Source: Hemicordylus capensis (Eukaryota; Chordata; Lepidosauria; Squamata; Cordylidae). Taken from it: a stretch of 64,000 bases of DNA. Shown here piece after piece: positions 30,495-41,427 of the stretch. The stretch lies in assembly GCF_027244095.1 (NCBI RefSeq), contig NC_069661.1, positions 188,126,501 through 188,190,500 on the forward strand, in the 5' to 3' direction. The position numbers and the translations under genes are program-made. Every line of letters begins with the position of its first letter. Within the stretch, counting starts at the first letter, position 1. Under the pieces are notes generated by a model. That model worked only from the letters and a program-made list of their open reading frames with translations. It ran no database searches and was not told where the DNA came from.

Positions 30495-31401
30495 GAAGTT
30501 GTTTGTTGAGAGTACTGTCTGCTGTGAAGCTCCTGGAGCAGGGGAGCATTGGCAGCAAAGCAGCAAATTGCTGACAGGTAGCTCTGGGCCTTTTTCATGG
30601 GCATTGCTGGGAAAGTTTTAGAACAGGAGGGCCTGTTAACTACTCAGTTTTGCATTCCTGCACAAGCCACACAAATTGGCAACACTGAAAAACTAACCAT
30701 GGCCAGGGGGAGTGGGGGGACTGAAGGTACTCCTCTCCCAGGGTGCAGTATATTCTATGGATAGACCTGCCAACAGGGTTGCATTCCCCTAGTCTCTCTC
30801 TCTCTCTCAACACAGATCATCAAGTCTCCATTCTAAATTTGGTCTGGAAACCAGATTTTAAGTGTGTCTCAATAATCAGTACTGTCCATTAGTGGCTGGA
30901 GTCAGGCCACCACCACTGATCATGCACCTGGCCAAAGATAGGTTAGCAACTAGTTGGTGGCACCACTGACTGGAATTAAGGAGGAGTTTCCTGTCCTTCA
31001 AGGCATCTGCCATCTGGGTCTACCCCCTCTCTTTCAATGAGAGGTTTAGCACCTTCTGAATCCAGCCAGCCACCCTCCTCCAGTTAGATGTTCTCACTCA
31101 TGAAGAAAGGGTTATGTAAACAGATTAGATAGCAGGAGTAGCCGATGAGGGCAGTGCGGTGGGGGACGGGGCAGTGAGAGGCACCTTTAAAGAATAATAA
31201 GCAGGTGCTTACAAGTGTGTAAGCAGCACATGCAAGCTACCACAATCCTGTGTGAGGCAGCGTCATTCTGCCCAAAATCCGGCGTGTCTGCAGTGTTCCC
31301 CTGGTCTCTGCAAATGTAAGCACTGACTTATTATTCCTTAAAGGTGCCTCTCGCCCCATCCCCACCCTCAGCACTGCCCTCACCAGCCGCTCCTGTTAGA
31401 T
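30493..31401. other. No recognised gene; short (TC)n at 30797-30808
   Basis: Unique-looking sequence without coding signature. At 31150-31380 the words GGTGGGGACGGGG and CCCCATCCCCACC, with GAGAGGCACCTTTAA / TTAAAGGTGCCTCTC, form an inverted pair about 170 bp apart. Confidence 0.5.
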
Positions 31402-31535
31402 TAGGCTTGCTCAATTTAGGCCCCCAGCTGTTTTTGGACTACAACTCCCAGAATCCCCAGCCACAGTGGCCAATAGCCAGGGATTATGGGAGTTGTAGAC
31501 CAACATCTGCAGGAGGGCTGAAGTTGAGCAACCCT
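31402..31535. mobile_element. Palindromic hAT-like MITE
   Basis: TAGGCTTGCTCAATTTAGGC at the left and GGCTGAAGTTGAGCAACCCT at the right. Its centre has CTACAACTCCCAGAATCC and GGGATTATGGGAGTTGTAG. It is the same family as 4820-4955 in the opposite orientation, but without a clear duplication. Confidence 0.82.
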
Positions 31536-31624
31536 ATGTTATATAGTGTGATCTTCCTCTAAACAAAAGGGAATATTTGGAATTTAGGAGAGTAAACATT
31601 CAGCAGGACCACTGACACTATTTG

Positions 31625-31626
<2 letters not shown>

Positions 31627-31677
<51 letters not shown>
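31627..31677. repeat. (TC)n microsatellite, ~25 units
   Basis: Uninterrupted TC repeats. The antisense Arg-Glu frame over it is an artefact. Confidence 0.95.
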
Positions 31678-31679
<2 letters not shown>

Positions 31680-32186
31680 CTTCCAGTGCAGCCAGCACAT
31701 CAGGCTAGAGCTTTTGGCCATCACATCAGGCCAGAAGTTACCTGCTTTCCTTTCATTCTTTGGATCTTCCTTCAGCATCTCCATCTCCTTCTGTCCCCCT
31801 CTCCAACCTTTCCTTTACAAAGTTGCCTCCTTTGCAGAACTGTTGTATCAGGGCTCCTCTAAGCAGCTATTTGAACCAGCTTTAGTGCTGATTTCTGAGG
31901 ATGTTGCTGCCCATCGAAATGATGTGCGTAATAATCCATATTTTCCTGCCACGAATGGCCCCCAAATCAGTGCCCAAAGTGGGAGGACACCACTTTTCCC
32001 CTGTGTTGAATGTGGGAGGATTGTTTTGTATGTGTTAGCTTGATCTGTGTATACACGTCCTGCAGGTAAGAAGCATCGGTAGGAAGCATTGGTGGGCTGA
32101 TAGCCATTCTGATGAGGAGGAGAGTTATTTCCATCTTCCACCTTCATGTGTACCTTTCCCCTTCGTTTCTTCTTTTTCTTTGAGAG
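31678..32186. other. No recognised gene
   Basis: Unique-looking sequence. The 109-codon frame 31714-32043 has no recognisable motif. Confidence 0.45.
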
Positions 32187-32488
32187 GAGAGCTGGTCTTG
32201 TGGTAGCAAGCATGACTTGTCCCCATAGCTAAGCAGGGTCTGCCCTGGTTGCATATGAATGGGAGACTTGATGTGTGAGCACTGCAAGATATTCCTCTCA
32301 GGGGATGGAGCTGCTCTGGGAAGAGCAGAAGGTTTCAAGTTCCCTCCCTGGCTTCTCCAAGATAGGGCTGAGAGAGATTCCTGCCTGCAACCTTGGAGAA
32401 GCTGCTGCCAGTCTGTGAAGACAATACTGAGCTAGATAGACCAAGGGTCTGACTCAGTATATGGCAGCTTCCTATGTTCCTATGTTTC
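32187..32488 (+). mobile_element. 5S/tRNA composite SINE with CR1-like tail, full length
   Basis: The 5S-like head contains ATAGCTAAGCAGGGTCTGCC and GCATATGAATGGGAGACTTG. The second module GGGAAGAGCAGAAGGTTTCA resembles a tRNA A/B-box unit. The body has GATAGGGCTGAGAGAGATTC, and the tail has GACTCAGTATATGGCAGC then (TTCCTATG)2. It is the best copy for defining the family. It lies just 5' of the copia fossil. Confidence 0.88.
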
Positions 32489-33044
32489 AGTCACCAGAAA
32501 CATGCTCCTTCCCCCACCCTTCCCCTGCTTTGCAGAGCACTTAAGCGATTCATCATGTCCTTCATTGTGACACAACCGCAGAACAATGGAGTGGATGCTT
32601 CAAAGCAACACATTGTAACTTATCCCAGGGCCGGTGTGTTGATTCTGGTGCTACTAATCACATGACCAGCGAAAGACATTTTTTAAACAGAACTGGACTT
32701 AAACAATAAGGAAAAGATTTCTCTCAGATTGAAGCAGCGTTACTGTGGAGGAAATTGGACAAGGATTTCTAAACTGCACCAAGACGAGTGGGAGCCTCCT
32801 TGCTATACTAGTAAAAGATATGCTATATGTTCCCGACTCAGAAGGTGGTCTCTTATTGGTTAAGTGCATGGCAACCAAAGGACTCGCCATTCAGTTCCAG
32901 AGCAATGAGTGCACAATCCAAGAGGGGACACAAATCCAGGCCAGAGTAATTGCAGATGAACACCTGTATCGCTTACGCACAGTGACAGAGCACATGAAAC
33001 TCACCACAATGACTAAGTAACACAATGACTTCATTCATCTATGG

Positions 33045-33515
33045 CAGGAGTGGGGAACCTTGGCCAGAGGCGTAACTATAGGGGGGGCAGGGGGGGCACG
33101 TGCCCTGGGCGCCATCTTTTCTGGTCACGTGGGGGGCGCCACCATGACCAAATTTTTAAAAAAATTTTGTTAATACAAATGTTTCCTGCTCAGTGCAGCA
33201 GTGCTGCAGCAGTCAAGGGAGTGCGTCGGTGCCCCCTTCCCCACGAGCGGTCCCTTCCGTGCCACCTGCGCCCCCCCCCCATTGCTTTGCTGGCGCCTGG
33301 CGGCCAGTCAGTGGCCTGGCTTGGCAGCAGCGGCGGGCGCTTGTGAGGAAAAACCTAAGTATAATGTAGTATGTTGGGGGGTGGGGGGGCGCAGTGGGGG
33401 GCGCCATTTCAGTGCTTGCCCCGGGCACCGTTTTCCCTAGTTACGCCTCTGACCTTGGCCCTCTAGCTGTTTTTGAACTACAACTCCCATCATCCCCAGC
33501 CACAATTATTGTGGC
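33045..33515. mobile_element. Palindromic miniature element inside the copia fossil, split by a hAT element
   Basis: The left part CAGGAGTGGGGAACCTTGGC ends at 33064. The continuation CCTCTAGCTGTTTTTGAAC, CTACAACTCCCATCATCC, follows at 33460. It belongs to the CAGGG(N)..CCCATCATCCCCAGCC family seen at 4820, 10466, 37398 and 58928. Confidence 0.78.
33065..33451. mobile_element. hAT-like MITE with 14-bp perfect TIRs and exact 8-bp TSD
   Basis: 387 bp from CAGAGGCGTAACTA to TAGTTACGCCTCTG, flanked by ACCTTGGC on both sides (33057-33064, 33452-33459). GC-rich words (CACGTGCCCTGGGCGCC, TTGCCCCGGGCACC) are shared with the ends of 43202-44238. It is the youngest layer of a three-layer nest. Confidence 0.94.
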
Positions 33516-33751
33516 ATCAGTGTCTGGACCATAGGCACCCTGGAAGTATAAAGGAACTGGCAAAACAGAATCTGACAAAAGACTTTGTGATGTAAGCCTG
33601 TCCAGTGAATATGAAGTGTGACTGTTGTATCAGTTCTGAGGCTACAACAGGCTACAAGAGCAACACTTCCCAAAGCAAGCCAAATCAGAGCCGCAAAACC
33701 ACGGTGATGTATGTGACCCGCTAGTACCAACACCTGGAACCAACACCTGGA

Positions 33752-34015
33752 ACATTTCCAGACAGCAGGCTTTACCACGGTTTACTACAGGGCTTTACTG
33801 TGAATTTGAATTTGCCCAAAAATACTGAAGCAAAAAGTAAATTTTCTTACCCTGGACATAAATCGGGCTATGCTCTAACATGCAATGAAAAACCCGAATT
33901 GTGTCTGGAGTGCTCCCAGATAACTCACAGGGACTTCAGAATAAATCTGGCCGATATGTGAATGCATACCCTCCATTCCAGAGGAGTGTGAGCTAAAAGC
34001 CCCTTCTGGAAATGC
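33752..34015. mobile_element. TIR element with GAACATTTCCAGAC ends, inside the copia fossil
   Basis: The left end GAACATTTCCAGACAGCAGG, GCTTTACCACGGTTTAC, and the right end GAGCTAAAAGCCCCTTCTGG, AAATGCTC, are imperfect inverted repeats. The interior is non-coding. Similar left ends occur near 27231, 53937 and 60155. Confidence 0.65.
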
Positions 34016-35244
34016 TCCTGGTGGCAATAGATACATAGTAACCTTTATAGATGATTTATCAAGATATGCTCAGGTCACCTATCTCATGAAGCACAAAGAT
34101 GAGGTGTTGGAAAAGCTACAAGATTATGTATCCATGGCAAGTAACAGATTTCAGCGCAAGCCACTTATACTTCAAACCAACGATGGAGGAGATTTCACAG
34201 GGAAGCAAATTGAGGACTTCTTAAGAGCTCATGGAATAGGGCATCACAAAACAGTGCCATATGTGCCCAAACAAAATGAATGTGAAAATAGGACCCTAAC
34301 TGAAAAGATTGGATGCATGCTGACAGATTCCGATCTAGCTAAAAAAAACTGGGGAAAGCAGCAATCACAGCTACGTATTTGCAAAACCAATCCTTCTCCA
34401 CAACAGTTAAGTAAGCCCCATATTAACTGATATGGAGAAAAACCCAGTGTGGGACATATTACATTATTTGGATGCGAAGCGTATGTATACATCCCAAAAG
34501 ATAAATATACAAAGCTGCAAAACAAGGCAGTGGAAGCAATTCTTGTTGGCTACACCTAATGCTCCAAAGGATACAGAATTCTGGACCCACATTCAGATAA
34601 AGTAACTATTAGTAACAGTGTGGCATTTGAGGAAAGCTTAGCTAATGATGTCATGACTCAACAACCACCACTCAAAGACATGAAAGGAACCACCTGGAAA
34701 GAAGAACTTTCTCAACAAATGGTTGAAGTCAATATACAACCAGCTGAAGTAGAGAGGCAAGAAGAATCAACAGATGTTGAGCTCAGATGATCATCTAGGA
34801 CAAACATTGGTAAACCACCTGTCCTCCTGTCATACCAAAAGGTACCAAAAGGAACTAGCTGAACCATCATCTTGCTAAGACATCCTGGAAATGCCAGAAG
34901 GGGAAGCAAACAAATGGACCAACACAGCAGAATAGGAAATGAAGTCCCTGCACAGCAATAATACCTGGACACTTACTCCTTTACCACCAGACAGAAAGCT
35001 TATAGGCTATAAGTGGACATTCAAGATTAAAAATAATGCAGAAGGCAAAATTGAGCGGCATAAGGCTCGGCTAGTCACAAAAAGCTACTCACAAAAGTTT
35101 GGATTATGATGTTAAGCACACAATTAAGACATTACTAGATGTTGCAGCTGTAAGAGGAATGTATGTGAAACATTTAGATGTAAACAGCCTTTTTGCTTGG
35201 CAAGCTTAAAGAAGAGATCTATATGAGAGATAGATATAGTCACC

Positions 35245-35484
35245 AGGTTTCAAAGATACAGAACAGGGTGCATGGAGCATCTGACACAGTTCAGTCTGAA
35301 TTTGAACCAAATTCAGACCAAACTGTGGGTAGGCGGGCTGATTCAGTCGAACCAATCAACTGGGCCAGTCAGTTGAACTAACCAGCTTGAACTAGTTCAA
35401 AGCAGTTCTCAGTCAAACTGCTCAAACTGGCTTGGTTCACTGCAGTCCAGATCATGATCGAACCGGTTCTGCACTTCCCTACTT
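35245..35484 (-). mobile_element. GGTTC-rich MITE inside the copia fossil
   Basis: On the minus strand it starts GTAGGGAAGTGCAGAACCGG and is filled with repeated words of the type GGTTCGA, AGTTTGA and CAGTT(G/C)A. The start resembles 29233 (AGGGATGTGCAGAACC). The other end lies near CATCTGACACAGTTCAG at 35277 or slightly upstream. Confidence 0.6.
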
Positions 35485-35989
35485 TGTATGTAAGTTGTGC
35501 AAGAGTATATATGGAGTTAAACAGGCCACCAGGGCTTGGAATGCAAAAATAAATGAAGTGCTCATAAATGAAAACTTCACCAGAAGTAGAGGAGATCCCT
35601 GCCTATATTCAAATAAAGCGTACAATCAATGGATCTTTCTTCTGGTCTTTGTTGATGACCTACTGATATGTTTTGAATAACAAGGGGATGACAGTGGAAT
35701 AATGAAAGCATTAAATCAACAATTTGAAATGAAAGCTCTGGGAAACATAACACTTTACTTGGGAATACAGATAGAAAGAGAAGATGATGGGAGCTACCTC
35801 CTCAGTCAAAGCTGCAAAATAAAAGAAATAATAGATAACTTTGGGATGAAAGATGCAAAGGCAGTAAGTAATCCCATGGAAATAAGTTACTTAAAGGAGA
35901 GCAAGGAACAGAGTATACTCTGTAAAATATGCCAGTTTCTTCCTCTGTATAAATATCTGTAACATAATTGAATGTTAGACTACAGTTCA

Positions 35990-36750
35990 CAGAATTAGTT
36001 TACATCTTTTTTCATTTCTCCAAAAGCTCCATGTGTGGAGTTTACAGCCCTCTTCAAATTCTTATCAACCACTTCCCTGGGATAGTCTCTTTCCATAAAC
36101 TGATCCCTCAACAACCTTGACTCTACTTGATCTCTTGAACTGTTATGTCTCAATCGCAAGAATTGTCCATATGGCAAATTCTCCCTGAGTGATTTAGATT
36201 GTGAACAATCAAATCTCAAAAAGTTTTCCTATAAAGTTCTTGACTGGCCATTCTTGTTTCTGAGTAACAGATCCAGAAAATGAATCTCTTCCTTACTCTG
36301 ATAGACATCAAACTGGATGTTAACATCCCTTGAACTGACAAAACCAAAAAATCAATTCAAATCCGCTGCTCTACGTCTCAAAAAAAAGGGGGGGGGGCAT
36401 CTATATCTCTGTACCAAATCACAAGATGTACAAGGAAACGATTCCCGAAAAATAATTATTTTTTTCATATGTTTCCATATATGTGTTAGCTACTTCTAGT
36501 GCCATTGGACATCCCATCATCACTCCTTTCACTTGCCAGAAAAACTGGTTATCAAACTTACAATAGTTTTTACTTAAAACTGTCTCTGCCAAATTGAGAA
36601 GGAAGTGAGTGGGAGGATATCTGTCCTTTCCTCTATCCAACACTTCCTGTATAGTCTCTAATACTTGCTTCTGTGGGATAAAGCCATACACTACCCACTT
36701 TCCAGCCATTTCCTGAGCATCTATTATTATATAACTGTAATATGTGTCTA
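35990..36750 (-). mobile_element. Penelope-like element fragment (reverse transcriptase)
   Basis: On the minus strand the frame 36754-36419 contains YGFIPQKQVLETIQEVLD, LLNLAETVLSKNYCKFDNQF and FWQVKGVMMGCPMALEVAN. These match the Penelope RT pattern (..FILxxNYFxFdgxfyxQxxGtaMGsP..AN). Downstream, LPYGQFLRLRHNSSRDQVES and ERDYPREVVDKNLKRA match the segment after the catalytic domain. The GIY-YIG endonuclease is not seen. A frame break separates the two parts. Penelope-like elements are known from reptiles and fish but are usually rare relative to LINEs. Confidence 0.85.
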
Positions 36751-37397
36751 GCAATGCATTGCATCAAAGTGTTTTCATAGTTAAGTAATTTCTATAGCAT
36801 TTCCTTGCAGACCACAGTGTTCTTTGTTTTCCCTTATTCTTTGCAATCCCATGGATCATTTGGCAGGATCCAAGCCTTTTCTTGAAAGTCTGTGTCTCTC
36901 CTTAAGCTGCTATTTTTATTCTGCTAACTTTGATATCTTTCTTTGTGCTCTTCTTACATCTTCAAAAACTCCCAGTTCATTAAGGAATTTCTCTGCTGCT
37001 TGTGACAACACTTTGATTTACCATCACACATCAACAAATTAGAGGGAAGCATGTTTTCTTTTCATCTGTAGTAATAATAGAAGCATCAAGCCTCTGCAAA
37101 TTTAACATGGCAGAAACTAAAATAAAAAATCAATTAAGAATGCACTGCATGAGAGCCTCCAGTGCAGGACTATACTGCTACAATAAAAGTATGTAGGGAA
37201 TTTCAAAGAATAAAAGCAAGTGCAATGCAGTAGATATCTGATCCAACATTAGATAATGGGTTGTGTAAGCTGCACTAGGCCATAACTGCTGCTGGAAGAC
37301 AAGCATAAACTGAAGCTTTTGGTGCGTGTGGAATGTAGGAGTCAGAGCAAACTACTAGGCCTTATCAGGGTTGTTGGGTGCTAACAAGCTTGTAGTC
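36751..37397. other. Possible upstream Penelope-like remnant, otherwise nothing recognised
   Basis: On the minus strand, 36780-37010 gives residues such as AAEKFLNELGVFEDVRRAQR that could be a decayed N-terminal part of the adjacent element. This is weak. The rest is AT-rich unique DNA. Confidence 0.35.
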
Positions 37398-37502
37398 CAG
37401 GGATAGGCAACCTTAGCTCTCCAGCCATTGAACTACAATGCCCAACATCCCCAGCCACAGAAGTTATAGTTCAGCAACAGCTGGAGGGCCAAGGTTGCCA
37501 AT
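37398..37502. mobile_element. Palindromic miniature element, partial
   Basis: Left CCAGGGATAGGCAACCTTAG and right CTGGAGGGCCAAGGTTGCC, with a centre of CCCAACATCCCCAGCCAC. It belongs to the same superfamily of foldback MITEs; the right terminus is not preserved. Confidence 0.7.
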
Positions 37503-37788
37503 TTCAATTGTGGTTCCAAACAAGTAAGACTGAGGCTGGAGTAGACAGATCAGAGTCTGGGGGGGCAGAGGCAAGACTGAGGACAGTGCTGGGTCAAGTG
37601 CCCCCCAAAACAGACAAGCAGGGCTGGGCATCAGGAGCCTCTTGCTGCAACTCACAGTGACAAGCTGGGCCAGCTTTAGATGGAATTGGCCTGTGGGGCC
37701 AGCTGACAGTGCCTGCAGCCTAGTTGGTACCTTTTTCACTGCAAACATAGCCAGGTTTGCAAAGGAAGACAAAGAGGCTATCCTGATG

Positions 37789-37834
37789 ATCACTAGAAAC
37801 TGGGCTAAGGGAGCCCAGCCCAGTTTCTAGTGAT
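37789..37834. repeat. Perfect hairpin, 18-bp arms, 10-base loop
   Basis: ATCACTAGAAACTGGGCT (37789-37806) and AGCCCAGTTTCTAGTGAT (37817-37834) are exact reverse complements around AAGGGAGCCC. It lies at the left edge of the GC-rich block. Confidence 0.9.
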
Positions 37835-40420
37835 TGTTAGAAGCACCGGCTCACCAGTGAGCCTGGTAGTTCCATGTCGGCTAGCCCACCTAGGAACCCC
37901 TCCCCTTAAATGAGGTTAACAGAGCACTTGCTCCGTTAACCGCGTTTTTGCGGTTGTGAGATGCTGTGGTGAGGTTTCACACCGCAGCAACTCTTGAGGA
38001 GGGCCCCCCCCAGGAGACTCTAACAAGCCTCCCAGCCTCGGGGGTCTCTCCAGGATGCCCCGCTCATACACGTGGGGCATCCTGGGACATCCGGGAGCTG
38101 GCCAGTCCCCGATCCCCACTGCCCCTGCCGGCTCCGTAATGGAGCCGGCAGCCAATCCAGCCACAAACCCTAACGATGCTTCACACTAACTGTGTGAAGC
38201 TTCTCAGAGTGTTGGTAGTGCAGGAAGTAAGACATCCTGTTCTAACTGCCTAGTTTGAGTTTGCACCCTCACCATATGCATCCTACACAGACCGAGACAT
38301 TGGTTAACATTCAGAGCGTGTACAGCAAGAGAGCAGACTTCCCCACGCTGCCTGAAATGACACGGAAGCGCTTGCTCTAGCTCTTTGGAGCCCGAGGCCA
38401 AGCCCTCTTTGCATGTGGCATCACGTGCATGGGATGTTGTTGGAGGGGCCACCAGGCGGGGCTGGACCCAAGCCACCGCTCAGCTGGCTCCGCTCCTGTA
38501 TGGAAATCTGCACAGGGCTCTCTGGCACCTCAAAACAGACTTCCTGCAAGGCTACTTGGAGACATCCCCAAGGCTCCCAAACCAGGCATCCACTGATTCT
38601 TATTTTCCAGCACATAGTTGCATTGCCGCAGAAGCTTTACGCCCGACTGCAGACTCAGCTATAACCGCAGTTTTGTGCCCATTTCCAAACCCCAATCATA
38701 GAGGTGGCAACGCAGACCCACCCAAAGACATGGCTGCACCATACTTTTGGCACTTCTAGATGGCAGCCTCTTGGGAAAACTGGCCATGTCCCTCCTGCCA
38801 GCCATGCAGATATGGAGTTGCCAGGCAATGAGGACTCCATCATGCCCCATCCTGGACTGGTCAGCCTGTCATGCCGCACAGCTGCAGGGCATCCCATCAC
38901 GGTGCTGGGAGGGGGGCAAATGGCAGGGGGAGGTACAAAAAGCAGACCTCCAGAAGAGATTCCAGAACAGCGAAGTCCTATTCTTTTCACAGAAAGCTTG
39001 GGGAAACGGGGGGCCAGCCCCTTCCCCTTTTGGAGGTTTGTGCCATCAAAGGCTCATGATCAAGGCTGGTCACCAGGGTCAGTCTTCGGTCAACTGAGAT
39101 CATTTATAAGGATCCAGTCACCTGACCCAGGGCTCAATGGCCAGGAATGAAAGTGAAATGCCACGGGGACACCCCCAGACAGCTCATGAGAAGGACCATC
39201 AGAGGGGAGAGGAGAGAATTGCCCAGACAAATCTGCAATGATTCCAAATGGCAAAACATCCCCTTCCCTCACCAGCACCTACCTCATGAGAGCATCAGGC
39301 CATGGGTGCTCTGAATAGAGCAAGGATATTTTCTGAATAGCAGCCACGGGGAGCGCTACGCTGAAGATCGATTTCCTTGTCTTGGGTACTGCAGACAAGC
39401 TGCTGTGAAACTGTGCCCCCTGCCAGCCTGCCAGCCTGCCAGCCCATGTTTACATGTATACCCTTGCCATTGCCGCAGAACGGCCATCCCTCTGTCTGGG
39501 GGATGGCCAGAGAATGGGTGCTCCTCTCTTCCATCAATCCCTGTGCCAGCAGATCTGCATACAGTGTGATAATGGACCAGGACCCAGGAGTTTTGAATGG
39601 ATGGAAATCTGTGCTGGTATCTACCTCTCCGTCCCCACCGACACCATGCATGCGCCCAGGCACGGACACAAAGGGAGTGTCTAGATGGCCTTTGGGTGCA
39701 TAAAATTGTGCACAGGGAAGAGGGTGGGGAGGTTTCAGGGAGGATCTGTTTTATTTTTTACAAAGAAATGGTGGGGAAGTGAGGCCCGGCCACTTAGGGA
39801 GTTGCAACCCCGGGTTACTCATGAGCAACCCTGACTATGAGTGTGGCTACAAAAGTCCATGCGGACTACACCCAATCAGGAGAGCATCGGGTCATGGGTT
39901 CCCCAAGTAGAGCTGTGTTGCTGTGTGTTGGGGAGCAGTGGGCAGGGATATCCCAGAGACTGCTTTCCTGGTCCAGGGATGGCAGCTGAGGTGCCTTGGA
40001 AACAAGCTCCTGCCTAGCCATTCACACCTTTGCACAGATGCGCCATTGCCCGTGTTCCCTGAAGTCGACCCAGCTGCCCTGGGGTTGGGGGAGCAGAGGA
40101 AAGTGCCCTCTACCACGATTCCCTGCACCTGCTTATCTGCATACAGCACACTGACAGAGTGGACCCAGGATTTTAAAATCTGAGTAAATGTACTGACCCG
40201 TTGGGCCACTCCACGGCTGGGCACAAAGCCAGGCTATGGCACCTTCCGTGTCAGGGTGTCCTCTCAGGTGCGTGCAAGGCTTCAGAGGGATCTGGAGAGA
40301 GGGCAGTAGTGGGTTGTTTCTTCCCCTCTATGTTTTAACAGAGAGTGTTGGGGCCTCACTAAAACAGGGCCCACTTGAATTCCCTGGTGGTTAAGTGAGC
40401 GTTTCAGGTCATGAGCTTGC
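37835..40420. other. GC-rich block of unknown origin with an internal ~585-bp duplication
   Basis: About 2.6 kb clearly richer in G+C than its surroundings, with abrupt edges. The part 37.83-38.21 kb is full of local inverted repeats (e.g. GGATGCCCC..GGGGCATCC). Motifs in 39289-39700 recur in order at 39880-40290: GAGAGCATC, GATTTCCTTGTC/TGCTTTCCTGGTC, CCATTGCC, CTGCATACAG, GGACC(C)AGGA, GGGCACAAAG-like. Frames of up to 148 codons occur on both strands but show no conserved domain. I cannot tell whether this is an unrecognised transposon or a local duplication. Confidence 0.55.
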
Positions 40421-41419
40421 AGTCCACGTTTGGGGATAACACCCATTTAAACTATCAGCATCATTGTAATTTCAAGTTCACAGTGTTTTTTCTTTTTAAA
40501 AAAGAAATAAAATCACTATTACATGTAGGCAGTTTATATTCCAGTCTTTAGAGTCTCAGGATATGAGTTAATAGAAAGTTACTTCAGTGCATCTTCAGTT
40601 AAAGTACTCCAGTTAAACCAAACTCTCGATCACAGAAATAAACAAGAACAAAATGTTTATTGATACTTTAGGATGTGCAAAATACAATCCAAAATCAGCA
40701 CGTGAACAACATCAGGAGCTGCCCTAAAGTAAGATGGTACTTGGCTTCTGCTTTGGAATTGGCTTTTTATATTCTGCATGGTTTTATATTCTGCATGCCT
40801 TCCTTTCATGATAAGGTCTAGGTTTATAGTTGTATTTGTTTCCCAAGATGCAGCTTGTTTAATATTCTTACCTATAAACCTTTCTTGTACAGAAGTGGAG
40901 TGGATTAAGAATTGTAACCTGATACAAACCTTGACCAAAAAACAAACTGAATGTTTATCGGGGTGGGGGTGGGGTGGAAATAAAAACTCTTGTTTTGAAT
41001 TGACTCTTCTCCAGATCTGCCATGCATCAAAGATTTTATTGGGCATTTAAAACATGCACACAGATTTCATCATCCATCGGTGAAGCATGTAGTTCTCTAA
41101 GACTGATTAACCCAATCAGGAAATTGTAACTTGGCACCATTGTCTAATCTGCCATCATTAGAATCATTAAGGTCAGTGCAGCAGGCAGTAACAACTCATG
41201 CTGCTACATATGCAGAAGGAAGCCAGCATACCACTGATATTGGAGACAGTCCTTGTTTACCCAGACTTCTGAATGTGAAAATCCATCATGCATTTTATTA
41301 TTATTTGCCACAATTAAAAAACAAAGTGAGTACAGAAAACCTAGTCCATAGAGTAGGGGGGAAGCAGTTGTTTTCTTTAATGTTGTCATACGGGCATAAC
41401 AGAAAAATGTAAATAACTA
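40421..41419. other. No recognised gene
   Basis: AT-rich. 40615-40690 (AACAAGAACAAAATGTTTATT) has the look of an antisense LTR-type terminus, but nothing else supports it. Confidence 0.4.
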
Positions 41420-41427
41420 TTTCTATA

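Larger units (their letters stand above)
32540..35970 (+). mobile_element. Ty1/copia LTR retrotransposon fossil, broken, several later insertions
   Basis: Parts recognisable in the usual Ty1/copia order: protease-like segment near 32.63 kb, gag-pre-integrase segment near 32.78-33.02 kb, integrase core near 34.03-34.40 kb, and reverse transcriptase segments near 34.87-35.20 and 35.49-35.93 kb. Integrase before RT separates it from gypsy and retroviruses. I see no flanking LTRs or RNase H end. At least four later insertions lie inside, and the coding parts carry on the order of ten breaks, so it is old and inactive. The extent is approximate. Confidence 0.88.

Noticed and set aside
32187-32260. 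Possible 5S rRNA gene
   Set aside because: Only the internal promoter region resembles 5S; it continues into a SINE body with a CR1-like tail and recurs at 109-413.
38204-40224. Multiple 90-148-codon frames in the GC-rich block
   Set aside because: Frames occur on both strands at similar density, as expected from stop-poor GC-rich DNA; no motif or splice pattern.
40615-41050. Antisense LTR-like segment
   Set aside because: A-rich start only; no TG...CA boundaries or target duplication could be identified.
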